A DNA stretch of 64,000 nt from Monosporascus cannonballus (taxonomy: Eukaryota; Ascomycota; Sordariomycetes; Xylariales): contig QJNS01000276.1 of NCBI GenBank assembly GCA_004154925.1, forward strand, positions 34,772 through 98,771, in the 5' to 3' direction. The position numbers and the translations under genes were made by a program. The notes below the pieces were generated by a model, which ran no database searches, was not told the DNA's origin, and worked only from the letters and a program-made list of their open reading frames with translations. This document shows, piece after piece, positions 46,446 to 58,798 of the stretch; the stretch's first letter is position 1, and each line of letters begins with the position of its first letter.

Positions 46446-49287
46446 CTACGGCTCTGATGCAACATGACCGTCGACTTTTGCTTCCTCGGTAAGCATTTCC
46501 TCGGGTTCTACTCCGGCGACTGCTTCATCAGGGATCTTTGGATCCTCGGTCATTGGGTCCTCGGTCACTGGGCCCTCAGCCATTAGGTCCTCGACCTTTG
46601 CCTCCTCAGTCTTTGCCTCCTCGACCTTCGTGTCTTCGATCTTTGGATCCTCTGGTTTCTCCTCTGGCGCCTTTGGCTCCTCAGTCTCGGAGAGCTTCGG
46701 CCTCTTTGCATGGCGGTCGGATTCTAGCTCGTCGAGCTTCGCCTTGAGATCCTGGTTTTCTTGTTCCATCTCGTCCAGTCGACGCTTGAACATGTTCTCC
46801 CGCCTATGGCTCTCCTCAAGCTGCCGCTGGATCTCTTCGCGTTGCATGCGCTCTGTAGCAGCCTCCTTCGCCGCAACCTCGGCATTGTGGCGGAGGTTAT
46901 CAGCGTTCGCCTGATCTTGTTCCAGTTGCGTCAGACGTCCACGGTACAGCTCGTTGATCAAGTCCAGTTCACTAACGCGGGTCTTGAGGCTCGAGTTGGC
47001 AGCGATAAGTTGTTCATGAGTCTGCGGGATTTCAGGCTGCTGCTGCTGGTCACCATTCAGCGGAGAAGCGGGGCGAGGCGAACCTCCGGGGAGAGGGTAC
47101 TGAGGTAGAGCATCGGAGGGAAAGTGGCTCAGATCCTGATGGAAAGCGGTGAGATGCGGGTCGTACATGCTCGGGGTTCCAGTACGCGACACGGGCGAAT
47201 CCGAAGCATGGCCATTGGTAGGGTTCTGCTGAGATGCTCTTCGTACAGCTGCTAGGGCTGCAACTGTGGCGGGATCATGAGCTTGTAGATTCATGCCACT
47301 ATGATCGGGCGCGGCGGTTGCGGTTGCAGGGAGACTCTGCTGCGAAGGGAAGAGACATCAGTACCATGCGGTAGACGATATTTTAATGCATCTCAAACGA
47401 TGGTAGCCATTGCTTACCTTCTTCTTCATCTGCATGTCAGGTCGCATGGTCTTGACGCGGTTGCGGCTTTTGATGACATCCGTCTTCAGGGAAATCGGCC
47501 GGGGGCGACCGTGCAGCTTCAAAAACAGGCCGCAAGCGTTGCAGAGAACAGCACCCATCTCGTCGCGACGCCATAGGGGCGTGGTCGAGGTGCCGCAATT
47601 ATGACACGTCGGCTGTTGTTGTGGTTCACGCTCATTGTTAGCCATCGCCGCATTGGCTGTCGGATGCGAAGCCATCATCGAGTCCTCAGATTAGAGGGCG
47701 ACAGTGATATCTTGGGCAGGCGGGAGACGTTATCAACACGATATGATCGATAACCAAGGTGAACGACGATAGGGGACGGGGATGGGGGGAGAGATAGCGA
47801 TTATGATTGATATGGATTGTGATGATAAGTTGCGATAACGAAAAATTGATGGAAGGTTGCAGGTGGAATTTTTGGGGAAAAGGATTTACACTTGGGAGCT
47901 AAAGTGGAGACAGAGTAAAGTGGGGCATGATAAGGGAAGGACCAGCCAGAGATCGCGTGATTTGCGAATGAGGAGTCTCTAACTGATAAAAAAATCCATC
48001 CAATATGCATAAAACCGCATAGTACGATAGGGTGTGTATAACAGGACCCCCGACCGTCAGGTACCTACCTAGGTAGGTCCGATTCCCTAGACTTAGGTCA
48101 TAAGAGATATGGAACAAAAATCATATAAAGGTGGATAGATAAACGGATATAGGTAGGTATCAAGGGTACGCGGGTTGCCAGTGCGGAACAGCATGAGAAA
48201 GCTGTGGGGGAGGTGGGAGTGTGCTTACGCTGACTGGCTGACAGCAGGGAACGATATGCCTTTTTAAGTTCAGCAAGTGCCATGTCAATATGTCTCTATC
48301 GCCCGTGAGTGCGAGTATTCCCACTGTTGTCCCAATAGATGGACTGTGACAATATATACCCTGGGTTGCCCCGGTGTGCGATGCTGGTCTTGACACGCAA
48401 CTGCTGATACGAGGGTTTCGAGTGGAAATAAGATTGCAATAGGACCATATGGGGCAGCCGTGAGAGTATCGCAAAACGACATTGAGCTCTTGCGTGCGTG
48501 CATGTTGGTCTACGCGCATGCGTAGAATAGCAGCAACCACCAGGGTTCCTCGGTGTATCACTACCATAGAATATGAGAGGTAGGGTAGGGGTCGTAGCGT
48601 AAGGTTTTGATGCAATGGCCTGCATGGGAACAGAGCAAGAAACAGTCGACTTACCAAATTACCCGACGGCGTCAGCGCAGTGGACGCAGGTGACGTCTGC
48701 ATGCTTGCTGGCGCTGGTGTATTCGTAGTTCTAGATGAGGCCCAATCAGTACTCAATAAACTCTTGCGTTGTTGGCGGCAAAGGTAGAGGTCGGTCTGCC
48801 GAAGTGTGCGCAGTGAGCAGAATGGTATTGCCGGATGTGGGTTGAAAATAGGAAGATATTCTCCAACCAAGTTCGAATTAGGTGTCCAAACCCTCCTTCA
48901 GTAAAAGGTTTCAAGAACCACGAGCCTCGAGGCGACGTCTCAATAGATCATAGAACCTCGGGTACCCACCCCTAGCTAGAGGGCACCATTTCCCTTAGCA
49001 TTCCGGGAGTCTTAACTGGCCTGCGCTTTTCTCCCTGCCAACACCACGGCAATCATCACAGCACATCCCCTCGGCAACCTCTTTTCTGCGCATTAGGAAA
49101 ACTTGGTAAGGACATTTCTAACAACTAACCTCAGTTGTGGTGAATTCGTAGTGGAACCCGCCGAAGCTCCCGTTGCTAATGTAGAAATTCCAGGAAGCTG
49201 CGCAAGTGAGGCAGTTGTCGAGGCAGAGCTTGGTCTTGATATCGGCTCAAGCGTTGCCGGTGGCGGCAAAGTTGGATCTTCATTCAT
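46446..49287 (-). CDS. areB: GATA transcription factor with leucine-zipper/coiled coil, AreB/ASD-4/NreB type
   Basis: Four exons in the long form: 49287-49130, 48730-48655, 47684-47418 and 47339-46446 (464 aa). Exons 1-2 give Ser/Thr/Pro-rich [20 protein letters not shown] and [17 protein letters not shown]; donors GTTAGT and GTAAGT, phases match. Exon 3 holds the GATA finger [16 protein letters not shown]...[14 protein letters not shown] with [16 protein letters not shown]. Exon 4 has a long coiled coil ([23 protein letters not shown]... to about [10 protein letters not shown]) and an acidic Glu/Asp repeat tail. Members repress or modulate nitrogen-regulated genes and compete with AreA/NIT2. 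Intron 2 is about 970 nt, unusually long. Exon 3 has its own ATG-ATG (47678) just after its acceptor, so a short isoform of 382 aa could start there. Confidence 0.88.
47730..47838. promoter_or_regulatory. Cluster of six HGATAR sites inside intron 2 of the GATA factor gene
   Basis: TTATCA at 47730 (TGATAA on minus), CGATAA 47748, CGATAG 47767, AGATAG 47792, TGATAA 47823, CGATAA 47833. The cluster lies 50-150 bp upstream of the ATG-ATG of the zinc-finger exon. It suggests an internal GATA-responsive promoter for a shorter isoform. Confidence 0.6.
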
Positions 49288-51360
49288 GACTGATCGAATT
49301 GGTGGTAGCGCCGGAGACGGAATCTAAGTAGGCGTAGGTGACACAATCGGAGCTAGACTATTCGACCTTATAAATGCTGGTGTAGATGCCGTGTTGAGCG
49401 TTCAACCAGTCCCGAGAAGACTCAGGACAAGAGGCTTGACAGCAGAAGACCCTTCGAAACTTAGCGGAGGCAACAATATAAGACGCACAGCCAAGCAGAA
49501 AAAAAGGCCAGAGTACTGTCCGGGGAGGGACCAGTTCGAATATAACCAAGCCAGCCGACCTTTCGTTGTCAAGTCTACTGTAGCGTCGTCGGGAGGAGAA
49601 TGGCAGTCAAGACTAACAACGCACGCGCGCGCTCGAGGCACGGTAAAGTAAAGGAGCGGTTAGAGGAGATTTGTCAACGATGAATTTGAAACACTGGGGA
49701 AGACGATTGCGTGCCAAGTATTCGATTCAACAGTAAAGCCGGCTAAAAGAGTGGAAAGGCGAGTAATCGCTGAAAAGAAAGGAGTTGACTCGTCCGCCTT
49801 ATTGTAAAATTATGAACGGGGTAGGACGACACAGCACACGACAACTGCAGCAGGACAATACTCTCGACAAGTCATACGTTAAGCTGGAATTTACTTTTAA
49901 ATACATATATACTTGCATATCGTCCTGAACTATGAGACGCCCGAAGATCCCAGCGGCTTGGCAACAGCCACGCCCCTACTGTGAAATCTTCAGATCTCTA
50001 AATGTTCTGCCTTGATTGGCTCCTTTCCGTCAATGCTGGAGACGGGGAAGGCTCCGAAGCCGAAGACAAGGATGCCTAGCGCGCACCTACAACATAGCCC
50101 TACAGGATTTACTTATCAGGAGTGCGATCTGCCGGGTCTGCTATGTTTAGCTCTTCCAGAACGTCTGAAATGCTATCTGATTTACTCCTAGAGTTTACAG
50201 AGTGGTGAACTTATTGCTTGTACATATATAGGAGTTCAGTCGTTGAGAGGATCTGGGTGTCCCAGGTACTGTTCGGTCGTAGATAAAACACGCCAGGCAA
50301 CTAGTAGGCAGGTATTCAAATATCTTTGTATTTCTACCTAGGTGGTCTTGGGGAGCTCAGATACGAGTAGGACTAGGTACCTAGTCTAGCCCTGGGAAAT
50401 TGTTGCGCAAGGGTTATTTCCCCTTATATCCACCGATTCGTAGTCCCTAGATGTGTTGTTCTATTCAGAGTTACACATGAATTGTTAAATGACAACCTAC
50501 CTTGCCTACTTCTTAAGATTTCTGAACGCGTGGGTAATGGCCCTCCTCAGAACACAACTTGATGACATTCAATACCCCCCATAGGATGTTGCAAGGATTC
50601 AAACAAGTACCAAGGCTTGAACAAAGCCCTAGGCACCTACCTACATAGGTAAGTAGGTAGTTGAGCCGCCCATTTCCTACTCAACGTATCTGTCTACCAA
50701 TATTGAGGTAATAGCCATGTCTTTCAGAAAATGACTCGAAAGCGTAGCTTACCATTTATCCAAAAGCGGTACCAAGCACTATCCGTATAGCCACGAATGC
50801 TCACTACTTATATCACTTCCCGAGTGGCGGACACGTTGTACCGCCCATTTGCCTGTACCAGTATTCGTTGACGTGCGAATTCAAAGGCATTGCCCAATGT
50901 ATTTAACAGATGATGCCCTTCAACTTTGCTGGGCTATTCATATAGAGACAGAGTAATATCGACGTTGCTTTTAAACTAGACTGCTGCCAGTCATCTTCTA
51001 TATGCTCTGGCCGGGAACTCCATCTTCACCACAGAGCAATTGCTTTCAATGCCCCTTATAGAGCTGCCCCCCACGCGCCCCCCTTACCTCAAATGCAGCC
51101 TAGCTTACCTAATGTAAGGCACTTCCAAGGTTACCACGCCAAGATCGTGCGCCACCGCGGTTTTAGTTCCGCCCATCGAGCTAACCTTCCAAGAGAGGCC
51201 TTGAATTTTTAAATCGTGCCTGCATAGCACCTTCTGTGTTAGCAGGAATCTCTTGATATTTGATACGCCAGCACGCCTATTCCGGCCTTGATCTTCCCAA
51301 CGCCATCGAACAAACGCTTTATTAACTGATACCACATCATATCGCAAACAAACTGCCAAG
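49288..51360. other. Intergenic region
   Basis: Two kilobases upstream of both the GATA factor and KRR1 without a gene. It has motif copies TACCTAGGTGG (50336), GGTACCTAG (50377) and ACCTACCTACATAGGTAAGTAGGTAG (50635-50660, shortened here as a palindrome-like cluster). No RNA gene seen. Confidence 0.55.
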
Positions 51361-52796
<1,436 letters not shown>

Positions 52797-53233
52797 GGAG
52801 GATTAATTGTGTCCCTGTTTCCAGTGGAGATTGGGGCGTGAGAGGTTGCGCGGCCGTCTTACTACTACCGGCGTTCGCTGGTTGCTGGAGAGTTTCGATA
52901 CCCAACAGACGAGAATTGCTAACAACATGCAAAAGTATGCCAGTCATCCTCTTGGCACCCTTCTACCGTGCTGAATGAACAGCCAATTGCCGACGTCTCG
53001 CTATGAGCGCCTGGCGAGGTGATCTCCCAGGGGCGGCCTAGAATTCCATGTCTTGAGTTTAGCAGCATGATATGTAACCTTGAGCAGAGTTGACGACGGT
53101 GGAAATGTCTGCGCAGGAGCAAAGTTACGTGCCACATACGCAATGATCTCACTTTTCGTCAGAACATTCATTATTCATTGGTATCATCGAGTAACCCTAA
53201 AGCCTAGCCTACCTCGTCGGGTCACAACATCTC
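52797..53233. other. 3' flanks of convergent KRR1 and ENP1
   Basis: About 440 bp without further features that I can support. Confidence 0.5.
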
Positions 53234-54932
53234 TCACCCGTCAACGAGCATGGTATCGTCGCCGTCCAGCGCCGGGCCTTGCGGCTCGAGGGCGACCCCC
53301 CTACCGCGTCCGGCGAGGAGCTCCCTCCGTATCTCCGGTCCGATCTTGTGGTGCCCGTGGGTGAGCAGGAGGTCGAGCAGCGCCTCCCTCTGGTCCTCGG
53401 TGATCTCGTTGCGATATCTCTGCGCAAACGCCAGCAGGGTTTGGTGCCAGATCACGGGAAGCTTCGCCTGCGTCGCTGCCCTCTCCCCGCTCATGTCCAT
53501 CGCGTCCCCTTCCCTTACGGAAGCGGGGTCTACGCTGCGGAAGCGCAACTGCAAGAGTCATACGTTAGCTACTAAAGGCGTAGTCAACGTGTCCGAGGCT
53601 TCACAGCTAGGAGAACTTACGAAGTGGAAGACGAGGGAGTCCAATACTTGGTAAGGTAGTGCGTATTTCTTCTCGAGGAGTGTCTTGATGAATATATTCG
53701 TCGCTACGTGTACGTCAGTATACAATGCTTTGAGTCAGAGGATAATAGGGCTTACCTCCGCCGCCCTCTGAGCCTGCAGAGGCTTCCAATGCCGCAATAT
53801 CGCAGAGACCTTTTAGGGCCGCACCGCTATGTAATACGGGTATCGACACTCTTGCCAAGACGGCGGATATGATATGAGCCTCCCGCAGTGTGCAGCCGCT
53901 CTCGACCAGGGGGAATAAGAACCCCTTGAACCAGGCTGCGGGTTTGTATAAAGCCTTTTTCAATGCATTAAAAAGGTGCACGTTAAGTTTCTTGCTTTCG
54001 TGGATATCCTCTCTGACGCGGTCCAGGAGTATCATCTCCATGAATCTTCGGACTACGGCGGGTTTTGAGGACACGAATATCCTGGTAGCTTCGTAGCATG
54101 CGTTCGGGGTCCATTGGTTGGGTTTCGTTAACTCGATTATGTCCTCCCAATGCGGTATTGTTGGCAGAATCCTATACGAGTCAGTGGGTGGTAGGAACAG
54201 GAAGACTCTCAAGTACATACTTAAACGGCTTCGGTAACTTGCCCGACTTGTATCTTGAAAGAATGAGCCCAATCCTACAGCTGGTTAGTATGTCGCCTTT
54301 CATCCGAGACTGATGAGGCCATCTTACTTGGTATAAACTTCAACGACCTTAGGCGGTAGCTCATAATCATCATCGACCGCTTGCATGTTCTCAACTTGGT
54401 CTTGCCCAGATTCCCTGGCTGCGATTTTCGCCAGTATCAGGTCTGCGAGGTTGGTTCCACCACCCTGCTCCTGTTGCGGTGCAGGAGCTTGGCCCGGCCA
54501 TCCGTTGGTCAATAGAGGATCTTCATCCGTTGGCAAGAACTTGTTGAATGTCTCCAAGTCTTCCGGCTCGACTTCAACTTCCTCCACAACCTCGTCTTCG
54601 TCTCCCCACACCTCATCCTCCATTCCGCCTTCGGCATCGTCTTCCTCCGCGCCGAATCTCGAATCAAACCCAAAGGCATTCGAACCAGTCGGCGGTCTCG
54701 GCGGCGCTACGTCATTCTCTTCGGCCAATTCGCGCCCGATTTTCAGGATCTGTTTCGAAGCCTTCGAGTCGATGTAACGTCCACCATTGTCTCCCTCGGA
54801 ATCCTCGTCTCCAGCCCTAGATTTCCGCTTTGGGGCTTTATTGCGGAGGAGACCCGTCGCGAGATAGTCCTCCTCAAGCGGATTATGGCGCCGCTCGGCG
54901 CGCATAGATGTCGGTGTTGTCGCTTTGGGCAT
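53234..54932 (-). CDS. enp1: Bystin / ENP1, pre-40S assembly factor
   Basis: Nucleolar protein of 90S and pre-40S particles, needed for 18S rRNA processing and export. Five exons: 54932-54328, 54274-54221, 54171-53756, 53703-53621, 53548-53234 (490 aa); donors GTAAGA, GTATGT, GTAAGC, GTAAGT and acceptors TGTAG, TATAG, CGTAG, TGCAG, phases all match. The N-terminal third is charged and acidic ([13 protein letters not shown], then a DE-rich run). The bystin core begins LETFNKFLP and continues [74 protein letters not shown], then [25 protein letters not shown] and [21 protein letters not shown]. The last about 30 residues are a family-atypical Gly/Arg/Asp tail. Convergent with KRR1, divergent from HGH1. 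Confidence 0.96.
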
Positions 54933-55287
54933 AATGCCGTGCTTATATCGGAAGCGCGAGGCAGGAGTTTGCTAAGAAGGTCGGAATTCGAGATTCTCAG
55001 CGTCATGGAAGGGGATTTGGATTTTGAAAATTTCCCAGTTCAAGGGACTTTCTGCCTACGGATAGGTGGGACAGTTCTTGGCTAATGACTACGATAACGA
55101 TAAGTCGCCTTATCACCCCTATCGATAACGCTGATCGCTTCTCTTCTGGGTCAGTTACCATTCGCAACAACAGAACCCCTCCTTATGTCTGAGATTCTGT
55201 CGCATCGTGAAGTCAAGCATAGTGGGGTTCCCGCTTAATATGAAAATACTCTCCCTTCACCAGGCATAGCCATACTCTCATAGGAAA
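54933..55287. promoter_or_regulatory. Shared ENP1-HGH1 divergent promoter with dense GATA/palindrome
   Basis: Five HGATAR sites in 37 bp: CGATAA 55092, CGATAAG 55098, TTATCA 55110, CTATCG 55119, CGATAA 55123. GATAAG and CTTATC form an inverted repeat (55099-55114) around TCGC. TGAAAATTTC at about 55024 resembles the RRPE element of ribosome-biogenesis promoters (one mismatch). Confidence 0.5.
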
Positions 55288-56594
55288 ATGCCTACAGAGC
55301 TCGAAGAGGTATGGAGTTTTGTGTCTTGAAATAATTCTCTCATAACTGTTGACACTTCTTCCATAGCTAGTTGGCTTTATCGCCAACCCTAGACCAGAAA
55401 TTAGGGGACTTGCAACAGAAAATCTGGTGCCATATTCGACGTCTCAACCTGCCATCTTTAAAGCCGACAAACTAAATCCTGTGACACACCTGAAGTTGTT
55501 AATCAAAGATCATCCTGTAAGATGCCGCGCGCCATTAAAAGCTCATGTCGCGATAATGTGACGAAGGAAGACCGTTCTAACAAGGTTCAAGAAAATTGCC
55601 GAGCATGTAATCACGATACTCATCAACCTGTCAGCCGATCGAGAGATACTGGAAAGTCTAGCAACAGATGACAAATTCCTCAATGAGTTATTCAGGCAGA
55701 TCATTGTCAGTATAGATACCCCTAACCAGTGCCGCGGCCGGTCTACCGGCAGTAGGAAAAGTCATAGCCAGCTGATGAGAGTGCCAGATCCCGACGGAGC
55801 CAAATGCGAATCTACTTTCCATGCTCCTAGCAAACCTTGGGAAGTGGGATGCACTGAAAACTGTCATCAATAGGAAGCAGCAACCCCCTGATGGTTTGGG
55901 TTCGGATGAATTAGTGCTGAATCAGCTGCTCGATCTCTTCGTCAAGGGCGCGGGCGGGGGTTACAACAAGCATGCTGACTTTGACCATTTGTCGTATCTC
56001 TTTGCCGATTTGTCCAAGCACTCTGAGATACGGCATCACTTTGTTCGCAAGCAAGAGTACGATGGCGTTATTCCCCTCAATAAGTTGAAGGTCTTCACCG
56101 AACATAAATCAGACATCAGGCGAAAAGGGGTAGCCTCCACCATCAAGAACGTCGCGTTCGACGTTCCTTCGCACCCGTTGTTCTTTTCCGAGGATGATAT
56201 CGATATTCTGTCCTACCTCTTATTGCCGATCACTGGCAATGAAGAGTATGATATGGAAGAGACAATGTCAATGCTGCCGGATTTGCAACTTCTCCCTCCC
56301 GACAAGCAGCGCGACAGTGATCCGAGCATCATCCAGACACATGTGGAGACGCTAATGCTCTTATCGACAACACGGGCCGGCAGAGATCGAATGCGTGAAG
56401 TCAACGTATACCCAATTATTCGGGAAACACATCTCCGGGTCGATAACGCGGGTGTCCAGGAAGCCTGCGAGCGTCTGGTTCAAGTACTAATGCGAGATGA
56501 ATCGGATCCGACAAAAGAAGGCCACGATGGGGGGCAAGTCCAAGCCATTGAGCAGGCTCAGGATGAGGACGATGACGAGATTGTCGAGGTCTAG
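55288..56594 (+). CDS. hgh1: HGH1-family protein (eEF2-folding co-chaperone)
   Basis: Armadillo-like protein of the HGH1 family, linked in yeast to folding of elongation factor 2. Exons 55288-55308, 55367-55516, 55592-55705 and 55788-56594 (363 aa). Introns 1 and 2 are clear (GTATGG...CCATAG; GTAAGA...TTCTAAC...TTCAAG); intron 3 has a weak donor (GTCAGT) and CCAG acceptor but joins in phase to IPTEPNANLLSMLLANL, which fits. Landmarks: MPTELEELVGFIANPRPEIR, TENLVPYS, HVITILINLSAD, YLFADLSKHSEIRHHFV, then the DUF383/DUF384-type core HKSDIRRKGVASTIKNVAFD, LLLPITGNEEYDMEE and MLPDLQLL, and ETLMLLSTTRAGRDRMREVNVYPIIRE. The C-terminus is acidic. Length normal. Confidence 0.93.
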
Positions 56595-58798
56595 TGCAGC
56601 AAATCTGCTCAGTTCTGAAAACGGACTAGGGTCGAAATACTACCATGTAGACGTCCGAAGTCAGCGAGACTTGCTAGATATCCGGAATGGCCCTGCCAAC
56701 CAGCAGAAGGCAACGTATAATGACATACACATATGCTATAAATATGGGATTTGATGCCATTCACGCAAGTCACCCATGGCTAAAAGAGTGCTGTCTTGTG
56801 CTATGGTATAAGTTTTGAACGGGCGTCATTTGCGTCTTAATGACGTTGCTAAGAGCGGTCATCGAGCTTCTCGTTTGGCGGCAAGAACGCCGTTTCTACT
56901 TGTACCACTTCCAGAGTCAACTGTTTCCGAACCACCAACTGGTAGGGTATCCGGAAGTTCACGGATGGGCACGTATTGATATGCTTGGACAGCATAATCT
57001 ATGATGCTTGTAGATGGCCACAGCACAGGATCTGCATCGGAAATTTTTATTCTACAACATGGCCAAAATCAGACTCGGTTACCTGGCCTCCGAGTTCTAT
57101 ATCGCAACGAAAGACAGTCTGTGGTTGGGCCAAGCGCCAGCCGGCCTCATGCGCCTGCTGACTTCACAGTTGCCTGCTGGATGTTCGGTTTACGCCGCTT
57201 GAGGCGGCTTCAGAACAGCCCATGGTGTTACGTTCGCACGACCAACCAGGATTGGGCTGTGCCCTTTAGCCAAAATCGTGGTTGAATTGGGTCTTCTGGT
57301 TAGCTTAGATGTCGCTTCTTTAGCCCACCCACAGAGAGTAGGAAGAGACTGATGTAAAGCCTCCTTACCCAGGTACAACTATACTGACTTTCCTTGCAAG
57401 CGGAACTCGGATCCGTTCCTATAGAAAGGGTGCAAGAGAAATCACAGTCAATATGCGAACCAAGGCCGCGGCCGGTGCTTCCGGTTTACGTACTAATGAG
57501 ATGTGTCCGAGACGCTGACGAGCGCTTCATCAGTAGGTAACGTTAGTCATTCGTGCCTCTAGAAAGACGCGGCCGACTGAGCAGCCGGATCCCTGTGAAG
57601 ATCCTTGCCGTCTCCCCACACTCCCGGGGAAGCCAAGCTTTTAGACATTCCCGTTTCGTGAACCCCAGCGAATCAGACGCCAGAACCCCTCCAGCGTGCG
57701 TGGCCAGTCAGTTTCAATTCGTCCTTGGGGGCCTGCTTGCTGTGCGACCCGATGACGAACTCACTAATAGCAGCCTCGACCACGCGGTTCGATGACATTA
57801 CTCTATATACGTACAAAGTCATCGAACGGACTTACTTTAACCCCATCTTGTTCCCGCCAGCCTGGTCGGCCTTTACAGTTGAAGGCAAGGTGGTTTCATT
57901 TTGCATGTGTATTGTACTGTCCAGGTCAGGAGGGTCTGCGGAATATGCGTTCCAAACTCCATCCTCGGCGATATCCACAGATAGATATCATGTTCTAGAG
58001 TGCAATCATTCTCACACGGGGCTATTGCTACTCGCGGGAATTTTCTCCAAGCACAATTCTGGCGTCAATAGCTATGGATTAATGTCGAAGACGCGGAATT
58101 GCCATGATATTTTCGGACAATCCCTCTTTCGCTGACCATTCCTGGCGTTCAGCTACCACATGTTATGGAAATGTGACTTCATTCTCCCATCGCAGGCCCA
58201 TCGATCGACATGCGCCAACCCACATGATGTGATATCTCATAGCGGGCCGGTGCCATCTTGGTCTAGAAGACATCGAGAGACTTACTACTGTCGCAGTCGC
58301 AATTCGTAGGCCGAGCCCTGATTCTTGCACGATCCAATCATGTAGGGGCGCCACTAGTCAACAGCATGGTTTTGAAAGGCATCGTCGTCTGACGTCTGAC
58401 GTAGAATGATTGACCTGATAGTGGCCGTGGAAATAGATTGAACTTACATCGCCCATGCGGGAGATCAGTCCAATGGGATGGGTACGTATTGGGGTCATCG
58501 ATCCCACATGTATCCCGCCAACGGATATGTGCCTCTGTTGGTTCTCTTTCAAGCATGATTGATACATGCAAGTACCAATGCTAAACTCGTACCACACTTG
58601 ATGAGGCACACATATAAGGATATACATATCGTCAGACTTGAACCCTTATGCAGTTTACCTTCCTCGTCAACGACCCCCTAGAGCGACTGCTGCCAGAGAG
58701 CGTATCTTTCTCTTTAGCTCTACACGGGAGATCAACCTCCAGCGCCACATCTAAATTGTCAATAGGAAGAAAGACCACACGTAAGCCTTACCGACACG
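56595..58798. other. Intergenic region upstream of the phosphate transporter
   Basis: About 2.2 kb, no gene. A TATA-like CACATATAAGG is near 58609 and short GTCTGACGTCTGACG duplication near 58391. I saw no CACGTG (Pho4/NUC-1 type) site in the 650 bp before the start. Confidence 0.55.

Noticed and set aside
48160..48870. Minus open frame of 236 codons upstream of the GATA exon
   Set aside because: Only 48730-48655 is coding (exon 2 of the GATA factor). The rest has no conservation signal and follows a GTAAGT donor.
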